Origin: an uncultured Oscillospiraceae bacterium
GTDB lineage: Bacteria; Bacillota_A; Clostridia; Oscillospirales; Oscillospiraceae
Assembly (NCBI GenBank): GCA_944385265.1
Contig: CALWWO010000053.1
Span: forward strand, 1-9,121
Reading direction: 5' to 3'
Length of the DNA stretch: 9,121 nucleotides
Shown: positions 4,054 to 9,121 of the stretch, piece after piece
Position numbering within the stretch: the first letter of the stretch is position 1
How the letters are laid out: the number at the start of each line of letters is the position of its first letter
The notes under the pieces: generated by a model
What the model was told of the DNA's origin: nothing
The model's database searches: none
Seen by the model: the letters and a program-made list of their open reading frames with translations, nothing else
Position numbers and translations under genes: made by a program

Positions 4054-5298
4054 TCATACACTATTTAAATGTGCGGTCACACGGAACAGACCGTTTTCTT
4101 TGTCGATATCCAGACTTTCGTCGTACTTTTCTATGCAGCGCCGTACATTTTTAAGCCCAAAACCATGGCACTTGCCGCGGACGCGATCAAGATGAGATGC
4201 ATCATATGGATTTTGAAGCTCGTAAAAAAGGAGATCATTATGCGTCCTCAGCTTCATTGAGATCCAGCGCTGCTCGGCCGGAAGTTCAGCGCACGCATCC
4301 AGCGCGTTGTCCATCGTGTTTCCTATTAATATGTACAGATCGGCGGCGCTTACAAAAAGTTCATGCGGTACATGCACGTCAAGCTCCAGCTTGACGTCGG
4401 CATCTTTAGATTCTAATACATATTCATTTAATATTATGCTTACGACGCGGTTGTCGACGTCTACAACGCATGAGATCGAATCCAGCATTTTCTGTACCTG
4501 CTCTAAAGCGTCGTTTGTACCCTCCGTTTGGGCTGCACGGAGATATTTGCTTATATCGTGCCATAAAGCCCTTGTCTCCTCCTGCTGGACACGAAACTGC
4601 TCATAATATTCTTCCTGCATTGCATAATGGTGTTCGGCAAGCTCTGCGTTTCGTTTTTCCTCTTCTTGAATGTTGACCTTGTTTGTATAGTAAGTCACTA
4701 TGATGTTAGTATATAGAAGCCCCAGCAGAACTATTATATAAATCGAGCTCAAATCGGTATTTTCAACGAAAATTTGCCATGCGAGGAATACGCAAAGTAT
4801 TATGCTGACGATCCAGCACGGGGAGACGGAGACAAGAACGCGCAGCGATATATCTCCGGTGGATTTCTGATTAAAAAAGTTAAGGCATATAACCATTCCC
4901 AGCATCAGCATATGAGCAAATATCATATATATTGAGCGTATAGAGCTTTGCATCATTAGAATATCGGTATCAGGGACACGGGATGATAGCAACAATGTAG
5001 CCAAAACGTCGGAAACTACTACAAGCGCACACATAGCAAGCCCGGCAAAAAAACCGCGTATGTGACTTGAGCCATATACTGTTACGCTTAAAAACCATAC
5101 CGCCGCCAGTGTAAAAGCTATCCGTACAAACGCCATACTGTCAATAAAAGAAAGCGCTGTAATTACCAGTCCGATGACTGTGTAAATTATCAGCGTCTTT
5201 TGTTTTAAAGCGCGGTCGTATTGAAAAAGACTGTCTAAAAACGAATGTATCATCCAAATTTCGGCAATGATACAGGCGATTTCTACAAAATAATGCAT
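4054..5298 (-). CDS. Sensor histidine kinase, AgrC-like, GHKL ATPase domain (414 aa)
   Basis: About the first 205 residues are membrane-embedded, with six probable helices (near 3-24, 35-52, 57-76, 82-104, 122-141, 153-176 and a last one at 185-204; two of these may merge). No large extracellular sensor domain is present. A helical linker (about 208-243) leads to the dimerisation helix with the phosphoacceptor His247 in ALWHDISKYL. The ATP site shows the N box GNTMDNALDAC (Asn327, Asn331) and the G box CHGFGLKNV (378-382). This is the HPK10/AgrC-like layout. The ATG at 5298 is preceded by AGGGAGATAGG, which overlaps the stop of the regulator gene four bases upstream, so the two are translationally coupled. 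It should phosphorylate that regulator. No agrB or agrD lies nearby, so the signal is unknown. Confidence 0.92.
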   Translation of the reverse strand: MHYFVEIACIIAEIWMIHSFLDSLFQYDRALKQKTLIIYTVIGLVITALSFIDSMAFVRIAFTLAAVWFLSVTVYGSSHIRGFFAGLAMCALVVVSDVLATLLLSSRVPDTDILMMQSSIRSIYMIFAHMLMLGMVICLNFFNQKSTGDISLRVLVSVSPCWIVSIILCVFLAWQIFVENTDLSSIYIIVLLGLLYTNIIVTYYTNKVNIQEEEKRNAELAEHHYAMQEEYYEQFRVQQEETRALWHDISKYLRAAQTEGTNDALEQVQKMLDSISCVVDVDNRVVSIILNEYVLESKDADVKLELDVHVPHELFVSAADLYILIGNTMDNALDACAELPAEQRWISMKLRTHNDLLFYELQNPYDASHLDRVRGKCHGFGLKNVRRCIEKYDESLDIDKENGLFRVTAHLNSV

Positions 5299-5302
5299 AT
5301 AC

Positions 5303-5989
5303 CTATCTCCCTAAATACAAATGGAACATACGCTCAAATTCCTTTCGTCTTCGCCGGCTGACGGGAATGGTTACCCCGTTTGTCAGACGTATTTCACCAA
5401 AACACGCTGTTTTTATATGTACAAAATTAACAATGTAGCTTTTATGAGGCATACCGAAATATCCTGAAGGGAGTTTGCTCAAAATATCTTTCAAATTTGC
5501 ACGGAATGTATATTCGCTGTCCGCTGTATGTAAGATGGTACGATGATTAAACATTTCAAAAAAATATATGTCATCCATACGGACGATATATGAAGCGCCG
5601 TCGGTTGAAAATGTGAATCTGTTGGCAGCAGTTTCACGAACAGCCGCATCCAGCGCGCCGTATAATTGGGGCTCTGATATGGGCTTTGTCAGATAGCGGA
5701 AAGCTACTCCGTATCCGCGGATAGTATAATCCATGCTTTTTGTTAGGAAAATTATGAGCGGCTTTGGCTCTTTCTCGATGAGCCTGAGCGCGATCTCGTA
5801 TCCGTTTGGGGCGCTCATTTCAATATCCAAAATAACGATATCGTAATCGATCTTAGCTGAGTTCTCAAAAAGCTCATGAGCGGCAGTGAAGCTGTATATC
5901 TCAAATTTGCCGGAGGAATCATACTCTTTCAGCGCAGAAAGCAATTCTTCTAAATCTCTTTGCTCGTCGTCACAAATTGCTATATTCAC
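5303..5989 (-). CDS. LytTR-family response regulator (228 aa)
   Basis: The receiver domain covers about residues 1-118. The acidic pair is Asp8/Asp9, the phosphoacceptor Asp55 in VILDIEM, Thr83 follows and Lys102 lies in LTKPI, so all key residues are present. A LytTR DNA-binding domain (about 127-226) shows FFEMFNHRTILHT, MPHKSYIVNFVHIK and LTNGVTIPVSRRRRKEF, the normal domain order and length for AgrA/LytR-type regulators. The start is GTG at 5989, preceded by AGGAGGGGAG. It is the first gene of a leftward pair with the kinase. Its probable DNA target is visible in the upstream region: two TTACGTCAA repeats 12 bp apart (6103-6132) between its own promoter and that of the divergent lipoprotein operon. 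Confidence 0.93.
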   Translation of the reverse strand: MNIAICDDEQRDLEELLSALKEYDSSGKFEIYSFTAAHELFENSAKIDYDIVILDIEMSAPNGYEIALRLIEKEPKPLIIFLTKSMDYTIRGYGVAFRYLTKPISEPQLYGALDAAVRETAANRFTFSTDGASYIVRMDDIYFFEMFNHRTILHTADSEYTFRANLKDILSKLPSGYFGMPHKSYIVNFVHIKTACFGEIRLTNGVTIPVSRRRRKEFERMFHLYLGR

Positions 5990-6058
5990 AGTATCTCCCC
6001 TCCTATAGTGAAATGAAAACTAAATTTGCACCAATCGGATAATTTTTGCTTAGACAAT

Positions 6059-6086
6059 ATTATATTAATCCTAAAACTTTTTTCAA
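6059..6086 (-). promoter_or_regulatory. Promoter of the response regulator/kinase pair
   Basis: On the minus strand, TTGAAA (6086-6081), a 16-bp spacer and TATAAT (6064-6059). It starts transcription about 65 bp ahead of the GTG. The LytTR repeats lie just upstream of its -35, so autoregulation is possible. Confidence 0.6.
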
Positions 6087-6102
6087 GGCATGATAAAACC
6101 GT

Positions 6103-6132
6103 TTACGTCAAGAAACCGACCACTTACGTCAA
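6103..6132. promoter_or_regulatory. LytTR-type direct-repeat binding site
   Basis: TTACGTCAA occurs at 6103-6111 and identically at 6124-6132: two 9-bp repeats separated by 12 bp, start-to-start 21 bp. This is the spacing known for AgrA/LytTR regulators, which bind two 9-bp direct repeats with a 12-bp spacer. The second repeat ends 5 bp before the -35 of the lipoprotein operon, the usual place for an activator of this class. Confidence 0.8.
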
Positions 6133-6137
6133 AGCTG

Positions 6138-6166
6138 TTGACGGCTTTCATGAGATAAAGTATAGT
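6138..6166 (+). promoter_or_regulatory. Promoter of the lipoprotein operon
   Basis: TTGACG (6138-6143), a 17-bp spacer (6144-6160) and TATAGT (6161-6166), near consensus. Start of transcription near 6173, about 40 bases ahead of the ATG at 6214. The LytTR repeats abut it upstream. Confidence 0.8.
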
Positions 6167-6213
6167 TGAAATATGCATTCAAGCATATCAAATCAACTGA
6201 AAAGGAGAAAGAG

Positions 6214-7665
6214 ATGAAAAGACTGATATCAACGGTACTCATAATTTGCGCCGTATTGACGCTTTTTTCCGGTTGCCAGGCTGCGCCGGATTCCGCCGTC
6301 GTCGCCGGAAAAAACGACGGTACGTTTGAATCAGCGCTGCAGAGCGAAGCGACGGCGAGCAGGGCGGAAACGGAAGTTTTTTCATATGAAGATAAATTCA
6401 CCAGCACAGACGGTAAGATAGAATTCAACATAAATGTGTCAGACGTAGAATACAGCGGCAATCCGATGCCCGTAATACAGGTAACGCCGAAAACGATAAC
6501 GGTAGAAGAAGCTAAGCGCGTTGCTGAAGTGCTATTTGGCGACAGGACACTTTACGAGTATCCCCAACAACTGTCCAAGAGTGAGCTAGAGGAAAGAATA
6601 TTATACTATCGGCGAATTTCAAGCTATGATTACATAGCGCAGGAATACGCTGATTCAACATGGAGCAAGGAAGAAGTAGAGGCAGCGATTCAAATACACA
6701 TGGAGGGAAGACTTGCGATACTGGCGGATCTTGAGGAGATGTATAAAACCGCACCCGAGGTGGCAGAGCCAATAGAGTGTGAATGGGAGTTCCGCTCTGC
6801 ATCATATTACGCAACGCCAGGCTCTGAATACAGTGAGCTTGAAGACAAGACGAAAGAAATTCAGGCTGCTACACAAATAGATGACATTCAATTTTTATAT
6901 TGGGTAAACAACAGAGAAGCGGAGGATTACCGGAATCATTCGATACATGCTTTTTTTAATGATCTTAAAATAGAAGAAGTGAGAGAAGCCAATCTATTGG
7001 AAAATTTGTATCACGAAGAAGAGCCGACCGAGGAACAGGTCGAAAAAGTAAAGCAGCAGATAGAAGATATGATAGAGCGCATGGATATCGGCGAATGGGA
7101 GATAACCATGTGCGAGGGAGGATATAATCAGCGGGCAGGCGGATATCAGGTTAGGATAGAGGCAGCCCCTATATACAATGGTATTGTCGTAACGCCGCAG
7201 CCGCAGCTTGCAAATTTAAAAAGTGAAAATGAATATGCTTCAAATTACTACTATGAAAAAATTGAATTTATGATGGGCACAGAGGGCGAACTGATATCGT
7301 TTAAGTATTATGGACCTCTTGAAGTAGTAGACGTTGTAAACGAGCATACGGCGGTGATGTCGCCCGACGAGCTTAAAGAGAGGATAAAGACACAGCTCTC
7401 GCTTGACGATATAGGTATGTACCAGTGGTATGAGTCTATACCGACGGAAAAAGTAGTCATGTCGATAAGAGATATGGAGATCGGACTTGCGCGGACAAAG
7501 ATAAAAGATAACCCGACGGACTTTTATCTTGTTCCGTCCGTGACGATCAAAGGGTCGTACGCTATGTATGACGGCGACGGGAATGTGATAATGACGACTG
7601 GAGGTACGTCCACGCTTTTAGTCCTCAACCTCGTTGACGGCACCGTGATCCCGCACGCGAATTAA
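6214..7665 (+). CDS. Secreted lipoprotein, possibly DUF6034 family (483 aa)
   Basis: A type II signal peptide is clear: MKRLISTVLIICAVLTLFSG followed by the lipidated Cys21 (lipobox LFSGC). A polar Ser/Ala linker (about 22-55) leads to a large extracytoplasmic domain. Early on it has a KTITVEEAKRVAEVLFGD segment that, from memory, resembles clostridial DUF6034 lipoproteins; this is not verified. The middle is helical and Glu-rich (TEEQVEKVKQQIEDMIERM), and the end is beta-rich (GGTSTLLVLNLVDGTVI). No catalytic motif is seen. The ATG at 6214 is preceded by AAAAGGAG; the ATG at 6166 overlaps the -10 element and would spoil the signal peptide. It is first in a three-gene envelope operon transcribed divergently from the two-component genes. 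It may be an output, or a sensor partner, of that system. Confidence 0.85.
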   Translation: MKRLISTVLIICAVLTLFSGCQAAPDSAVVAGKNDGTFESALQSEATASRAETEVFSYEDKFTSTDGKIEFNINVSDVEYSGNPMPVIQVTPKTITVEEAKRVAEVLFGDRTLYEYPQQLSKSELEERILYYRRISSYDYIAQEYADSTWSKEEVEAAIQIHMEGRLAILADLEEMYKTAPEVAEPIECEWEFRSASYYATPGSEYSELEDKTKEIQAATQIDDIQFLYWVNNREAEDYRNHSIHAFFNDLKIEEVREANLLENLYHEEEPTEEQVEKVKQQIEDMIERMDIGEWEITMCEGGYNQRAGGYQVRIEAAPIYNGIVVTPQPQLANLKSENEYASNYYYEKIEFMMGTEGELISFKYYGPLEVVDVVNEHTAVMSPDELKERIKTQLSLDDIGMYQWYESIPTEKVVMSIRDMEIGLARTKIKDNPTDFYLVPSVTIKGSYAMYDGDGNVIMTTGGTSTLLVLNLVDGTVIPHAN

Positions 7666-7712
7666 AAGAGTTAATTAAGAATATAACAATTAATCGAAAA
7701 GAGGGAGTCTAA

Positions 7713-8387
7713 ATGTATAAAAAATTAACTTTAATACTGATCTTGAGCTTACTTGTTTTATCCGGCTGCGGAGATTCGACAACAGATACCAGCGGTGACA
7801 ATGCTTCGGATAGCAGTGTACAGTACAGCGCGGATGAATCGAACGACAGCGCACCGGAAGACAATGATGCCTCAGACAGCAGCACTCAGGAGAGCGAAGA
7901 AAGCGATGATGCGCAGGCGGAGACGCCTCCTTTCACATCCGCAGATGAGCTTATAGAGGAGTTGTATTTGGGAGAATCGGACGGATATATTGAGATGAGC
8001 AATGAGGAATTTGAAACACAGTACGGGGAGTCCCTTTGTGCGCCGGATTATCTGCCGGAAAATTTTGAACATTATGAAAAAGTATATGTTAGAGAAAATC
8101 CGGGTATCCCGGGGCAGTATATTTACACACAGATATGGTATGATCCGGTAACCTTTGAATTTATTCAAGTGTCACAAAGCGAGGGAAGTGGGTATCCCAC
8201 AGAGGGTAATTTCTATTTTTCCGACCACGATGAAGCAGCGACCCCGATCAATGAAAACTATCCATGGGTAAACTACCGTGGAGGCTATACTGAAAACGGC
8301 GAAATAAACATTACTGCAACCATTTTTGTACGGGAAGAAGACGACCGCGGAGAGTGCGAAAAGATCTTGACGTCGATATCGAATTAA
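7713..8387 (+). CDS. Lipoprotein with acidic Ser/Asp-rich linker (224 aa)
   Basis: The signal peptide MYKKLTLILILSLLVLSG ends at Cys19 (lipobox LVLSGC). Residues about 20-75 are a disordered linker made almost only of Asp, Ser, Glu, Thr, Asn and Ala, suited to span the cell wall. A globular C-terminal domain of about 150 residues follows. Its CAPDYLPENFEHYEKVYV stretch and the later YTQIWYDPVTFEFIQVSQ recall DUF4367-type domains, where a YLPEGY motif precedes a beta sheet that ends in a hydrophobic Q-S-rich strand; this is a weak resemblance. GAGGGAG eight or so bases ahead of the ATG supports the start. It lies 47 bp after the first lipoprotein gene with no terminator between, so it is in the same operon. 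Confidence 0.85.
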   Translation: MYKKLTLILILSLLVLSGCGDSTTDTSGDNASDSSVQYSADESNDSAPEDNDASDSSTQESEESDDAQAETPPFTSADELIEELYLGESDGYIEMSNEEFETQYGESLCAPDYLPENFEHYEKVYVRENPGIPGQYIYTQIWYDPVTFEFIQVSQSEGSGYPTEGNFYFSDHDEAATPINENYPWVNYRGGYTENGEINITATIFVREEDDRGECEKILTSISN

Positions 8388-8451
8388 TTAAATATGTAGC
8401 TTATAGCGGCATTTCGGACAAGTACTGCTTGTATACATAATGGGATAATAT

Positions 8452-9006
8452 ATGGAACGCAAAATTATCATTACATTAAAAATATTGCTCTGCATATTTT
8501 TGGTTGGGCTTTATATATTGTGGCTGCCCCTGGGATTGATGGTTACACATTCTTGGGATGAATATACGCTGCCTGTCAAAGCGGATACGGATATGACGTA
8601 TATGTATGAGAGCATCCCGTGGCTGAGAGAGATGGAGGGAAGCGCCGAAATACGTTCAATTTCCGTAAAGATCGCCTCAATGCCACTTGACTATAGATTT
8701 TCAGTGGAAGTATACGCAGACGGTTTATCGAAAAACGACATTTCGGAAATTGTTAATTCAGGTCCGAATAATTACGGTTCTTATACAGTGCTCTCCCCAA
8801 ATATACTGCGCTCAAAAATTTTTGAGGTGGAATGGCACACTGATGATAACGAGTGGTCAGAACTTGCGTATTGGCTACGCGATAACGGTCGGTATATCCT
8901 GCCGATTTTTTATGCCCTCGTTATGCTCATAATGCCGGGCACATTCCTTGTACTGATAGTTGCGCTTATTATAGACTCCTGTAAATTCAAAACAAAAAAG
9001 CCCTGA
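8452..9006 (+). CDS. Membrane protein with two transmembrane helices and an external domain (184 aa)
   Basis: One helix lies near residues 6-31 (IIITLKILLCIFLVGLYILW) and a second near 150-176, ending in a Lys-rich cytoplasmic tail (CKFKTKKP). The 115 or so residues between are polar, with SISVKIASMPLDYRFSVEVY and TVLSPNILRSKIFEVEWH strands, and should face outside. I recognise no family. The gene follows the second lipoprotein gene by 64 bp, and its ribosome site is poor (GGGATAAT). It is the last gene of the operon, and its TGA stop (9004-9006) lies inside the stem of a leftward terminator. Together with the two lipoproteins it could form an envelope complex (inference from co-location). 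Confidence 0.8.
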   Translation: MERKIIITLKILLCIFLVGLYILWLPLGLMVTHSWDEYTLPVKADTDMTYMYESIPWLREMEGSAEIRSISVKIASMPLDYRFSVEVYADGLSKNDISEIVNSGPNNYGSYTVLSPNILRSKIFEVEWHTDDNEWSELAYWLRDNGRYILPIFYALVMLIMPGTFLVLIVALIIDSCKFKTKKP

Positions 9007-9026
9007 AACAAATCAATGCTTCAGGG
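8994..9026 (-). terminator. Leftward terminator at the right edge
   Basis: On the minus strand, CCCTGAA (9026-9020) pairs with TTCAGGG (9007-9001) across a 12-nt loop, followed by a G and TTTTTT (8999-8994). It terminates a leftward transcript whose gene lies beyond, or barely enters, the window. A short minus-strand frame open from 9121 to a TAA at 9070-9068 could be the end of that gene but is too short to support. Confidence 0.65.
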
Positions 9027-9121
9027 AGTAAAGATGTTATTAGCCTATATATTTTTGCAAATGTTGTTTAATTGTATAAAACGCTCGGACGCTTATGAAC
9101 TGCTATATACGGCACGCATCT

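Noticed and set aside
4054..5989. agr-type quorum-sensing locus
   Set aside because: Kinase and regulator are AgrC/AgrA-like, but no AgrB-type protease or AgrD-type pro-peptide gene is found on either side in the window.
6166..6213. Upstream ATG (6166) as start of the first lipoprotein
   Set aside because: It overlaps the last base of the -10 element, so it precedes the transcript start, and the 16 added charged residues would hide the signal peptide.
9068..9121. C-terminal end of a minus-strand gene at the right edge
   Set aside because: The frame is open for 17 codons only and has no recognisable content; the nearby terminator suggests such a gene but does not fix its frame.

Overview
The window looks like a chromosomal segment of a low-to-moderate GC clostridial Firmicute, probably an anaerobic gut-type Clostridia. 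The signs are strong AGGAGG-type ribosome binding sites, a Spo0A-type DNA-binding domain, lipoboxes, an AgrC/AgrA-like GHKL/LytTR two-component system and a bacterial group II intron. The genus cannot be told from the sequence.

Left part (1 to about 2811) is the right-hand end of an integrated mobile element. It opens inside the 3' end of a group II intron (domain V at 71-104, intron end near 153). The intron interrupts the last codons of a gene with an acidic, SSB-like tail. Next come a cluster of TCATTTGACC repeats (214-417), a small cysteine-containing ORF, and a divergent control region. That region has a leftward unit (a 22-residue hydrophobic peptide plus a ribbon-helix-helix protein) and a rightward unit (long leader, then a YqaJ-tail-like coiled-coil protein). 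Three related TA-rich palindromes overlap the promoters. One more small helical protein and a TTTGACCC tandem repeat precede a 23-bp orphan 3' end of a tRNA (Leu-type). This tRNA piece is followed by a perfect rho-independent terminator. I read the piece as the element's att scar and everything to its right as host chromosome.

Middle part (2845-3975) holds about 430 bp of non-coding sequence with inverted repeats, a bidirectional terminator and an 11-bp tandem repeat. An XRE-type regulator (GTG start) and a stand-alone Spo0A C-terminal DNA-binding domain protein with no receiver domain follow. A strong hairpin then separates them from convergent genes.

Right part (4054-9006) is a self-contained regulatory module. 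A leftward pair encodes a LytTR response regulator and a six-TM GHKL histidine kinase. A divergent rightward operon encodes two lipoproteins and a two-TM membrane protein. The intergenic region carries two identical 9-bp repeats (TTACGTCAA) 12 bp apart, the classical LytTR/AgrA spacing. They lie 5 bp upstream of a near-consensus promoter (TTGACG-17-TATAGT) for the lipoprotein operon. The simplest model is that the regulator activates the envelope operon and perhaps its own gene. No agrB or agrD homologue is present, so the kinase is not a standard peptide quorum-sensing kinase on this evidence. A terminator facing left at 8994-9026 indicates another leftward transcript entering from beyond the right edge.
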